Shown here in pieces: positions 8,789 through 18,700 of a stretch of 62,724 nucleotides of DNA (position 1 is the stretch's first letter; each line of letters begins with the position of its first letter). The notes under the pieces were generated by a model. That model did no database searches and was not told the DNA's origin. It worked only from the letters and a program-made list of their open reading frames with translations. The translations under genes were made by a program, and so were the position numbers. This stretch comes from Pseudomonas sp. BGI-2 (GTDB taxonomy: Bacteria > Pseudomonadota > Gammaproteobacteria > Pseudomonadales > Pseudomonadaceae). Where the stretch lies: the NCBI RefSeq assembly GCF_004310295.1, contig NZ_SISB01000039.1, positions 1 to 62,724 of the forward strand, read 5' to 3'.

Positions 8789-9250
8789 TTGCATCAACGC
8801 CTGCAACAGCCCATGCGTCGGACTGCATTTTTTGCAGACACAACTGCGCTGATCCTGTTTTTCACGACCACCGGCATCATCAATGAACGTTTCATTGCTG
8901 GCATGACGTGGGATCAGGTCCTTCATGCTCGCCTTCTGGGAGCGGCGCTGATGGTTCCAGTCGCGAGACCTTACGGCATATGGCGGGATTGGTTAATGAA
9001 GCGAGCCAGTCAGAGTCGGGTTTCCATGTTGCTATGGGACAGTATTGCCCTCGTCAGTTTCCAAGTGCCCATCTATGCGGCGATCATTGCCTTCAGTGGT
9101 GCATCGGGAGGCGGCCTGGTGCGTGGTATTTTCGGCGCGGCCTTGATGATGCTCTTTCTGGGACGCCCTTATGGAGCGTTTCTTAACGGGGTACGGAAGC
9201 TGTTTGGCTTGCCTCCGGGTGGCGATAAGCCAATGTCGCTGAACAGTTGA
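8789..9250 (+). CDS. alaE: L-alanine exporter AlaE
   Basis: A small inner-membrane protein with about four hydrophobic segments. It aligns by eye with E. coli AlaE (149 residues): ADTTALILFF near the start, a paired PYGxxRD motif (RPYGIWRDWLM), VSFQVPIYAAII and GRPYGAFLN. It exports alanine to prevent toxic build-up. The TTG at 8789 is chosen because AGGAG sits 7 bases upstream, giving 153 residues; the next ATG (8813) has no ribosome site. It stands alone between unknown genes and dispersed repeats. Confidence 0.82.
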   Translation: MHQRLQQPMRRTAFFADTTALILFFTTTGIINERFIAGMTWDQVLHARLLGAALMVPVARPYGIWRDWLMKRASQSRVSMLLWDSIALVSFQVPIYAAIIAFSGASGGGLVRGIFGAALMMLFLGRPYGAFLNGVRKLFGLPPGGDKPMSLNS

Positions 9251-9344
9251 GTGTCCGCTATCGGCCAGAAGCAGACATTCGAAAATCGTGCGCTCGCAGC
9301 CGTGTTATGGTCAGAAATCGAAAAGTAAAGCATGGAAATCAAAT

Positions 9345-9635
9345 ATGGATTTGGTTCGGCTCGCACCTGCGGCATACCACACAACGGACAGCTACTGGCA
9401 CCTTCTAAAAGCAGAGGATGGCTCAATATATGTTCTCGTCGAGTGTGAAGCGTCTTTTGTGAGTTACGAATGCCTGATCAAGCTCAACGACGAGGAACTG
9501 CGTGACTACCATGGCTTGGGATGGCTGTCCATTCAGCACCTGGCTAACAGAATCAATTACTTTGTCGATGATTACAACGGTCGACGAATTACGGGACCTT
9601 TGCTCGAAGAAGCCATTCAGGCATCGAAGCACTAG
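9345..9635 (+). CDS. Unknown 96-residue protein
   Basis: The ATG at 9345 gives MDLVRLAPAAYHTTDSYWHL and a compact acidic soluble protein with alternating strand-like segments, ending EAIQASKH. I recognise no family. The frame continues upstream to 9288, but those residues look non-coding. Only a weak GGAA lies before the start. It is flanked by copies of a dispersed short repeat, as accessory genes in this genus often are. Confidence 0.5.
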   Translation: MDLVRLAPAAYHTTDSYWHLLKAEDGSIYVLVECEASFVSYECLIKLNDEELRDYHGLGWLSIQHLANRINYFVDDYNGRRITGPLLEEAIQASKH

Positions 9636-9711
9636 TGTTCGTCAGCCCGCAACTGGTGGACGACTAAGGGTCGCAAGCACTCACTCACCTTGGTGACAGC
9701 AGCCTTAAGCA

Positions 9712-10083
9712 TCAATCATGGTGGAATTTCACCATGAGCGCGTCGCACGTCACCGATACAGTGCCCCAATCTCCGGAAAGCAAGTAGTTGCGGCCGTCCG
9801 CCACGAACGTGTCTACGTTCCCCAAATCAACCTCGCCGTCTGCATCTACGGAAACAAGATCGTTTCTCTTCTGCCAGCTCACGCGCTCCGTTTCACGGAA
9901 CAGAATTTCGGCCCTTCGATAGCAGTAGCGTTCACCTGCGCTTGGTTTTTTATAAAACGGGTGCGACTCAAGAAGCACCAAATCCATGGCAAATACCAAG
10001 GTTGACTCTCCCTCTTCGATCGCGAGCACGTAGCTATCTTCGAGGTAAATTTCGGTCAGACAGGCTTGTTCGTCGTAACGCAT
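9712..10083 (-). CDS. Unknown acidic protein, about 123 residues
   Basis: An acidic soluble protein starting MRYDEQACLTEIYLEDSYVL. It is beta-rich by appearance and has no signal peptide or membrane segment. It ends YLLSGDWGTVSVTCDALMVK. The size, acidity and style resemble small immunity or structural proteins, but no family is recognised and no toxin gene adjoins it. A GTG three codons earlier (10092) is an alternative start. It converges on the unknown gene at 9345. Confidence 0.5.
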   Translation of the reverse strand: MRYDEQACLTEIYLEDSYVLAIEEGESTLVFAMDLVLLESHPFYKKPSAGERYCYRRAEILFRETERVSWQKRNDLVSVDADGEVDLGNVDTFVADGRNYLLSGDWGTVSVTCDALMVKFHHD

Positions 10084-10272
10084 AAGTCTCACGCATTCAG
10101 TATGAAGTTACGATTGTTGATGCCGCAGAACATAATGGTCAACTTTCGGCCCATCGCCTCGTCGCAACCAGCAGGCTGCCAATCGCATTAGGCTGCTATG
10201 GGTCGATTCCTGCCTTCCTGAATAACCGCAATTGGCCGATTACTGGCCTTCATTCCAGGCAGAAAACGGCCA

Positions 10273-11118
10273 TCAGCGATTATTTCGCTTGGACTGCAGC
10301 AGGCGTGGTTTGGTTTTGCCGTTGGCGATCATCAGCGCGGGCTCTTCATCGCCGTGCTGCTGGCAGAGGAATTCGCGTATCGCTTCGGCGGTTCGCCTAG
10401 CACTGGTCACCACGAAAAAATGCCCCTCACCCTGCAAGATGTTTAGTTCGGCACGGCGAATGGTTCGGCTCAGGATGTGCGCGTTGTACGGCCGCACTAG
10501 GGTGTCGCGTTCGCCAGTAAGGATCAGCGTGCGCTGGCGTAGACGGAACAACCGCAGCAGGCTGGTCCAGCCGACCAAGGCGGTGAGCTGGTGGTAATAG
10601 GTTCGCGGGTTGACCGTGAGCATGCCGTTCACCACACCAAAGCGCAGCAGCGTCTGTATCGAATTGCGCGAGCCCTCTTGCTTGGGTAGTTTGGCGCTTT
10701 TGCTCCGGCCAAAAAAATCCAGGACGTCGGCGGGCTTCACCAGCATCGCCGGGCCGGCCGAAGTCGCCGCGAGGATCAACCGGCGCACCATGCTCGGGTA
10801 ACGCAGAGCGAATTCTTGCGCCAACGCACCGCCCCAACTCACGCCGAACACATCGACCTGGTCGATTTGCAATTGCTTGAGCATCTCGGCGATCAGGTCG
10901 GCATGGCGTGGCAGACGCATCGGCCAGCGGGGCATTTGCGATTTGCCGACCCCGGGCACATCCAACGTGATGGTCCTGTAGTCCGCCAGTTCATCGCGCA
11001 GCGGATCAAAGGTACGGATCAAACCACCCAGGCCGTTGAGCAAGAGCAGCGGTGAGCCTTGGCCGCGGATTGAAACGTTCAACTGCAAGTCTTTAATGGT
11101 TAATTTCTGCGTTGTCAT
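10273..11118 (-). CDS. Alpha/beta hydrolase resembling polyhydroxyalkanoate depolymerase
   Basis: A 281-residue alpha/beta hydrolase. The nucleophile elbow is GVSWGGALAQEF (Ser94), the acid is in LILTGERDTLVRP (Asp205), and the base is His233 in QGEGHFFVV. These blocks and TALVGWTSLLRL closely match the PhaZ intracellular medium-chain PHA depolymerase of Pseudomonas. However, this gene is not in the pha cluster, so it is better called a PhaZ-like paralogue or esterase. The ATG at 11118 follows AAGGGGGAAACC. There is no signal peptide, so it is cytoplasmic. Confidence 0.8.
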   Translation of the reverse strand: MTTQKLTIKDLQLNVSIRGQGSPLLLLNGLGGLIRTFDPLRDELADYRTITLDVPGVGKSQMPRWPMRLPRHADLIAEMLKQLQIDQVDVFGVSWGGALAQEFALRYPSMVRRLILAATSAGPAMLVKPADVLDFFGRSKSAKLPKQEGSRNSIQTLLRFGVVNGMLTVNPRTYYHQLTALVGWTSLLRLFRLRQRTLILTGERDTLVRPYNAHILSRTIRRAELNILQGEGHFFVVTSARRTAEAIREFLCQQHGDEEPALMIANGKTKPRLLQSKRNNR

Positions 11119-11321
11119 GGTTTCCCCCTTGGCATACAGGACGCTTCTGGCCCATAGCCGTCTTTCGCGAGCGACCGCTTTGGGTCGATTGCAGCTGCTC
11201 GCGACCAACCGCTTCCACCCCAGAGCGCTCCCCCCTGGCCAACCGTTCTGCCAAATTGCGCGGACGCTGAAACTGCTCCAGCTTTTTTTTGCTGAGCTGC
11301 AGCACTTCTCCTACCAAGATC

Positions 11322-12374
11322 CTACAAACTGCCTTGTTTGTAGATAGATGACTGAAGAAACTCTGCTATCAGCGATGCAACCTGCTGTTGAATCACCCCA
11401 CGCGAGCGAGCGCCGTCGCCATCCCGGCAAATAATGCCATCGCCTGGCACGTCTTCTTCGAGCAGTACTTCCGCGCCAGGTTTGCACACCGACAAGAAGC
11501 TGAAGTGGCTTGCGTCGCTGATTTCGACGTAACGGCTTGATGCCGCAGGCAAGCGTTTGGCCAGGTTGGCGGACTCCAACTCAGCAGGGAGTTCGCGCGA
11601 CGGTACGCCGGCGGCGATCACCAGCGCTGGTATCGGCAGCGCGGCCAAGCTTTCATCGGTCATGCCCCGTGAAAGGCCCAAGTCCAATGTAACCACGGCG
11701 GTGACGCGTTTATCGCGCAAATCGGCGGTCAACGCGGCCTTTGATTCTGAGGTGCTTGCAGGGTTTATCTTTGCATAGACGGTGCAACTTGCTAACTGCG
11801 GGTGGGCTTTGCAGTCATGGGCGAAGCGGTCTGGATCGAAGCGAGCACCGGCGATTTCCAGGGCGGTCCAGCCGCCGAGTGAATGGCCTACCACGGCAAT
11901 TCGGTCATTGGCGACCAAGCCGAATTTTTCAGGTTGAGTCGTGACGCTATCAATGGCTCGGCGCACATCAACGGGCCGCTGCCATAACTGCGCCGCAGCT
12001 TGAGGGCTACGGTCATGAGTGGTGGTGCCAGGATGATTGATTGCGGCGACGATGTAACCCCTTTGAGCCAGAGCACTGGCAAGCCAGATCTGGTTGCTCC
12101 AATTACCTCTGTACCCGTGGGAGAGCACCAACAATGGATGCTTGCCAGCAGCGGGCGGCGCCTCACGAACGGCAGACGCCCCGACGAACACCACATCATC
12201 GCCAATCATTTGCGTGGCAGCGGTAATTGCGCTGGGGTACCAGACGACCATCTCCAGTGAGCGGTCATTCTGCGAGTCAGGCAGTGTGGAAGATTGGAAG
12301 CCGACAGGGTTCTCGTCAGCGAGTGCGAGGGTAGTCAGGCAGCTCAACAACAGGGCGCAGAAAGCTATTTTCAA
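11322..12374 (-). CDS. Exported dienelactone hydrolase/PAF-acetylhydrolase-like enzyme
   Basis: A 350-residue protein with a signal peptide (KIAFCALLLSCLTTLALA) and an alpha/beta hydrolase domain. HPLLVLSHGYRGNWSNQ supplies the oxyanion region, VVGHSLGGWTALE the nucleophile elbow, and a His near the end (ISDASHFSFL) the base. It belongs to the predicted dienelactone hydrolase group that resembles platelet-activating-factor acetylhydrolase. The TTG start at 12374 is chosen because AAGGAAG lies about 8 bases upstream and the signal peptide begins there. The substrate is unknown; a periplasmic ester is likely. Confidence 0.75.
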   Translation of the reverse strand: MKIAFCALLLSCLTTLALADENPVGFQSSTLPDSQNDRSLEMVVWYPSAITAATQMIGDDVVFVGASAVREAPPAAGKHPLLVLSHGYRGNWSNQIWLASALAQRGYIVAAINHPGTTTHDRSPQAAAQLWQRPVDVRRAIDSVTTQPEKFGLVANDRIAVVGHSLGGWTALEIAGARFDPDRFAHDCKAHPQLASCTVYAKINPASTSESKAALTADLRDKRVTAVVTLDLGLSRGMTDESLAALPIPALVIAAGVPSRELPAELESANLAKRLPAASSRYVEISDASHFSFLSVCKPGAEVLLEEDVPGDGIICRDGDGARSRGVIQQQVASLIAEFLQSSIYKQGSL

Positions 12375-12638
12375 TGTCGTTTCTTCCTTGATTAGACAAG
12401 TGCATGGCAACCTGAACCCGCCGTCAGGCGCATCCATCTTCGTACAGAGTCGACGCTAATGTGGCTGCATGTAAGCTCGGACATTAAAGCCCACATTCAA
12501 ACCTCCGCGCATAACTTTCATCGTTAGCACTATTCGCGGTCTTTAATGAGAAGGCTAAACGTCCGCTTTTGGCTGTGGACTCAACCGGTCGATGCAACAG
12601 GCAAAAACAGGTTTGGGTTACCGCTTTATTCCCTGACC

Positions 12639-12716
12639 GCATCCATACAACCCCTGCCGCCGATCCCGGTGCAAATCATTACGCGCACTAATGCGCTTAT
12701 TCCGTGCCTCAGCAAG
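12639..12716 (-). pseudogene. Relic of a nitrilase-superfamily gene 3' end
   Basis: These 78 bases match 34063-34140, the C-terminal coding end of the nitrilase-family gene in this window, with 4 mismatches (about 95 percent). All four are A here against G there. On the minus strand it still reads LAEARNKRISARNDLHRDRR followed by QGLYGC. No upstream part of the gene is present, so it is a fragment left by duplication or recombination. Confidence 0.7.
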
Positions 12717-12724
12717 ATGGCTGA

Positions 12725-12756
12725 TAAAAAAAGGGAGGGCATCCATTGCCCTCCCT
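12725..12756 (-). terminator. Rho-independent terminator of the giant peroxidase gene
   Basis: On the minus strand GGGAGGGCA and TGCCCTCCC form a 9-bp stem with a short loop, followed directly by a run of seven T. It lies about 40 bases after the stop codon of the giant gene. Confidence 0.85.
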
Positions 12757-12795
12757 CATCTGTACACGCTCCCTGTGCAAATACTGATCAGGACC

Positions 12796-15700
12796 TCAAG
12801 TAGCCAAAATGAAGTCCGTAGCAGTGACTGTTGTCGCGTCCGCCACACCTACCAGACGGATGGACTCAGCTCCTGCGGAGCTGATCAAGGTATCCGCACC
12901 GACATCGGTGATGATGACGGTGGCGGCAAAGGTCGCAGCTGTGACGCCGAACGCGGAAATATCGAGCAGGTCCTGGCCTCCCGCCGCGTTAGCATCGAAG
13001 CTGATGATCTGATCGGTTCCGAAGCCCGCTGCGAACAGGAAGACATCGTTGCCACTGCTGGCATCCATGATGTCGTTGCCGGCACCACCCGTGACCGTAT
13101 CGTTGCCAGCACCACCATCGATAGAGTCATTGCCGATGCCACCCAACAACGTGTCGTTACCGATACCGCCGAGCAGCGTGTCGTTGCCATCGCCACCCTG
13201 GAGCAGATCGTTGCCGGTACCGCCATCCAGGCTGTCGTCACCCAGCCCGCCGAGCAGCGTGTCGTTGCCGAGGTCACCATTGAGCGTGTCGTTACCGCCG
13301 TTGCCGGTGAGGATGTCGTCGCCGCTGCCACCATTGAGGATGTCATTACCTGCCCCGGCGGTGATGACGTTGTTCGACACGTTGCCGTTGCCAACGAAGT
13401 TGCCGATTCCGGTATAGGACAGGTTCTCGACGTTGGCGCTGAGCGTGTAGCTGGCCAGCGAAGTCTGAACGGTATCCGTACCGCCACCTGCCACTTCGAC
13501 CACCACGTCCGCGGTTGCATCGACGACGTAGGTGTCGTTGCCGCCTCCCCCAACTAGCTGGTCAGCGCCCGCCCCGCCATTGAGGACGTCGTTCCCGACT
13601 CCGCCGGTCAGCGTGTTGGCCAGCGCATTACCGGTACCGGTGAAGTTACCGACCCCGGTGAAGGCCAGGTTCTCGACGTTGTCACCCAGCAGGTAGCTAG
13701 CCAGACTGGTTTGCACCAGGTCGGTACCACCACCCAGCGCCTCGGTGACGGTGTCACCGACGTTGTCGACCACAAAGGTGTCGTTGCCGACACCGCCGTT
13801 CATGACATCCGCGCCGAGCCCACCATTGAGGATGTCGTTGCCGCTATCACCATTGAGGGTGTCATTACCTGCGCCGCCGGTGATGACGTTGTTCAACGCG
13901 TTGCCGTTGCCGGCGAAGTTGCCGACGCCGGTAAAGGTCAGGTTTTCGATGTTGGCACCCAGTGTGTAGCTGGCCAGGGTCGTCTGCACGGTATCCGTAC
14001 CGCCACCCGCCGCTTCAACCACCACGTCCGCTGCATCGATGACGTAGGTATCGTTGCCGGCTCCCCCAATCAACTGGTCTGCACCCGCACCGCCATTGAG
14101 GACGTCGTTACCGAACCCGCCGGTGAGGGTGTTGTCCAGCGCATTACCGGTACCGGTGAAGTTGCCGGCTCCGGTAAAGGTCAGGTTCTCGATGTTGGCA
14201 CCGAGCACGTAGTTAGCCAGGCTGGTTTGCACCAGATCGGTACCACCACCCAGCGCCTCGTTGACAGTGTCACCAACGTTGTCGACCACAAAGGTGTCGT
14301 TGCCGGTACCTCCGTTCATGGCATCCGCACCGAGCCCGCCGTTGAGGATGTCGTTGCCGTCCCCGCCATTGAGGACGTCGTTACCGACCCCGCCGGTGAG
14401 GGTGTTGGCCAGCGCATTACCGGTACCGGTGAAGTTACCGGCTCCGGTGTAGGTCAGGTTTTCGACGTTGGCACCGAGCACGTAGCTGGCCAGACTGGTT
14501 TGTACCAGATCGGTACCACCACCGGCCGCCTCGGTGACGGTGTCACCGACGTTGTCGACCACAAAGGTGTCGTTGCCTGCACCGCCGTTCATGGCATCCG
14601 CGCCAAGCCCGCCGTTGAGGATGTCGTTGCCGTCCCCGCCACTGAGGGCGTCGTTACCGACACCGCCAGTGATGCTGTTGGCCAGCGCATTACCGGTACC
14701 GGTGAAGTTACCGGCACCGGTATAGGCCAGGTTCTCGACGTTGGCGCCGAGCACGTAGCTAGCCAGACTGGTTTGCACCAGATCGGTACCACCACCGGCC
14801 GCCTCGGTGACGGTGTCACCGACGTTGTCGACCACAAAGGTGTCGTTGCCGGCGCCGCCGTTCATGGCATCCGCGCCGAGCCCACCGTTGAGGGTGTCGT
14901 TGCCGTCCTCGCCATTGAGGATGTCGTTGTCGTCTCCGCCGTTGAGAATGTCATTGCCAGTGCCGCCCAACAAAAGGTCAGAACCCGCCAGGCCATTGAG
15001 CGTATCGTTCCCGCCCAGGCCATTCAGCACATCGTCACCCGTGCCGCCCGTGAGGGTGTTCGCCGCAGCGTCCCCCGTAAGCACCACGCCGGGCGGTACC
15101 GCCGCCGTCGCCGCAGAGGTCACCGACTCCAGCGTGCCGAAGCCATCGGTGTAGCTCACGATCACCCGCAGTTGCAGATTGCCCTGCGCCCCACCAGGGG
15201 TGAAAGTCGCAGCGGTCGCGCCGTTAATGTCGGTGAAGGAAGCACCGGTACCTTGCTGCCATTGGTAGCTGAAGGTGCCCAGCCCATCCACATCGGCAAT
15301 CCCGGCCGTCAGCGCGGTCAGCACCTGCCCTTGTTCAGGCGTCGTGTCGCTGATCAGCAACGCGCCTGTCGGTGCATCGTTGACGTTGGCGACCGGGTCC
15401 GAGGGGTCGGACGCCACGCTTTCGGCCACACCGAAGTCATCCACGTAACTGACCACCACGCGCACCTGATCGCCGACCTGGTCCTGGCTCAGCGTGAAGG
15501 TGCTACCGGTGGCGCCGACGATGTTGACGAAGCTGACCCCATTGGTCGCCTGCCACTGGTAGGTGAACTGCGGATTACTGAGACCATCAAGGTCAATGAT
15601 GCTCGACGGGTCAGCGGTCAACAGTTGGTTCTGCACCAAAAGTCCGTTTACGCTCGGCCCTGCGGTCGGTGTGCTGTTCCCCGACGAGTCGACGATCTCC

Positions 15701-18700
15701 AGTGTACCCTTGGTATCCTGATACACCGCCCGGACGCGGATGTTCAGGCCCGCCACATCGTCCGCCACCCGGTAGGTGGTGCCGGTCGCCCGCGAAGCTT
15801 CGCCGGCGGCGATAACGGTGATGTCTTCATAGATGCCCGTGCCAGGAATGTTTTCCACCTGCCAGTAGTAAGCCACCGCACCGGTCACCGCGCCGGTCGT
15901 ATTGACCCCGCTTACGTTGTCCACGTCGTGTACCGCTCGATTACTGACGCGCAGCAACTGGCCGGCCACAGGCGTATCGTCACGCAGACCGGTAGCATCA
16001 TCGAGGATCGCCAGATGACCCGATGGGCCCTCGTTCAAGGCGGTGCCAACGCCGGACGACTGCGCCAAGTCAGAGAACTGCAGACGCTCGATGCCTGTCA
16101 GGCGATCGACACCGTCACGCCCCGCCACCAGGTCGGTCACGATGACAGTATTGCCCTCGACCTCGACGATGTATTCCGTCGAATTACCGGAGAACACCGC
16201 GGTGTCGAAGCGGTCATTGCCGGTCAGAATCTCCCGTTTGATGATCAACTGTCCCGGGTTGTACGTACCGTTCAGCATGAACGGCACCAGCGGCTCCATG
16301 CTGTCGAACGTGGCGATTTCCGGGCCAGTGCCATCAGCGTTTGCCCGCACGCTGATGCGTACGTTCAGCCACTTGTCACCATCGATGATGTCGTCGCCAC
16401 CACGACCTTCGATAAGATCGCTGCCGCTGCCACCGAGGATGATGTTGCCGCCATCGAAGAACGTCGCTCCGGCCGGCAGCACATCCGCCAGGCCGTCGAT
16501 CAGGTTGATGTTGGTCAGCACACTGCCGGTCGCGCCGGCGGTCGGTAGCGACGTCGCGTCTTCGTTATCACCGCGCAGGAAGTCACCGTGCGCCGAACCC
16601 GACAGCCCCTCCATGATGTCGAAACGCACGAGCGCCGAGGCACCCGAGCCCGGCACCGGAGGTACATCGAAAAAGCGGTCGGTGAAATCGATGGACACGC
16701 CTTGGGCAAGACCCTTGAAGGTTGCCCAGTCATAGCCGGAACCGCCGATATAGCGGTCACCGAGGCCGAGACTGCCGACCATGATGTCGTCGCCGCCCTC
16801 GCCGTTGAACTTGTCGTTTTCGCCAGCGCCGATGAACACATCGTGGCCGATTACAGGGTCGTTGCCGAGCGGGTCGAAATTGTCGCCAGGCGCACCGTCC
16901 GACGTGCCCTTCTCGATCCAGTCGTCGCCTTCGTTACCCATGTCTTGTTCGTTGGCTTTACTGCCCAGAATGAAGTCGTTGCCGTGGCCACCAATGGCCT
17001 CGGAGGCGTCCTCACCGGTGACGATGAAGTCATTGCCAAAGCCGCCAATGATCAGGTTGACGCCGTTGCCACCGTGCAGCACGTCGTTGCCGTCGCCACC
17101 CTGGATGTTATCGTCGCCACCGCGGTCGCTGATGATGTCGTCGCCGGCGCCACCGCGCAGTTGGTCATTACCGTCACCACCTTCGATGCGATCGTTGCCG
17201 CCGTCGCCCCAGACCGTGTCATCGCCTTCACTTGCGATGAGGATGTCTGCGTTGTTGGTGCCGCCCAGCACGATGTGCTCTTCACCGGTGTATTTGATGT
17301 AGTTGGTGTCCGCCCCTGCGGTCAGCGGGTTGTCGCGGAACACCACCTGCTCGCCGTTCTCGCCAAGTGGATCGGCGTTGCCCAGGCCTTCGTTGAACTG
17401 CTTGCTCTGGTCCCTTTCCAGATAGAACCCCGGGTCCGAGAACACCAGGCCTGGCAAGTGCGTGGCCGAGGTGTTGGCCATGATCAGCTTGGCGAACGAG
17501 TTGCTTTCCAGTTCGGCATTCATCGACAGGCCAGCGGTACGCTCCAGATAATAGAAGCGGTCGCCGTCCTGCAGTTTTTCCAGCTGGTTCTCGAACACGA
17601 AGTTGAAGGTCGAGCCCAACATGCCGCCGAACGGGGTTTTCTCTTCGGCCAGGCCGCCGATCCACAGGTCGATGGCATCGACACCCGTGATCGTCACACC
17701 CTTCAGATCGTCGGCAGTCCCCAGCACCCCGTCCTTGCCCGCCCGCGTCACGTTGGCCCAAGTGCCAGTGCCGTTGAGGAAGTCCAGCCGATCGGATGGC
17801 TCGTTAACACCCCCATCGCCAAATACCAGCAACATCGCCGCGGCGCGTTTAGCTTCCAGCGTGGTCGCCGCCGTGATCGTGCTATGCGTGCCATAGGCCG
17901 CGATGAAGTTGATCAACGACTCCGGATGTTTGAGGTGTTGGACCAGGTCGACCCAGCTGGTGTAAGGCTTGAGTTGGGTATCACCGGTCTGGCTGTAGAT
18001 GTCGCGGCGGACCGCGTTGAGCGAAGGAATCCCCACGTCGCGGCCACGGGCGATATTGATCGCCGGCAGGTCAAGCGGCAGGCCGAGCAGGTTACTGCGC
18101 AGCGCCTCGGTGACGAACTCGTCGATTTCGTTACCGGCTTGCCGAGTCATCCCACGCACGATCGCACTGGTCGCATCCTCGGGCGTTACGCCACTGGCGG
18201 CGTACGCCAACGGGTTGAGGAACGCCGCGATCAGGCCGAGTTGCTGATCAGGATCAGCACTGTTCGGATCGCCGACCACGTTGAAATCGACATCGAAGCG
18301 ATCGACGGTCTCGGTCAGCATCGAGTGGCCAAACCGGTACACGGTGTGGGCGAACTCGGCGACGATCGAGGCATCGAGGTCAACGTCATAGACTTGGGTC
18401 GGTGCGAAGAACAGGTCGACTCGGGGTTGGATGGTCCGGGCAAACTCCTCGAACACCAAGTGCTGATACTGCATCTCGGTGCCGAACTTGGCCGCCTGGA
18501 ACAGGCGCTCGCCATTCCACACCAGTGCATCGATCTCGGCCTGGTTGGCGGGCAACCCGCTTACCGGAGTCAGCAGCCACTCGTTGAGGAAGGCCAGGTC
18601 AGCCGAGTCGAGGACAGTGTCCATCGTCTGCGCAACCAGCCGATTGTGCTCGGCGTGGAAGATCGCATGCACCGCGGTCAGGCCGATGTTCTCGTTGACC

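Larger units (their letters stand above)
12375..12795. other. Gene-free stretch with nitrilase relic and terminator
   Basis: The region separates the exported hydrolase start from the end of the giant peroxidase. It holds the hydrolase promoter region, a 78-bp near-copy of a nitrilase gene 3' end (12639-12716) and the giant gene's terminator. No complete coding frame is supported. Confidence 0.6.
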
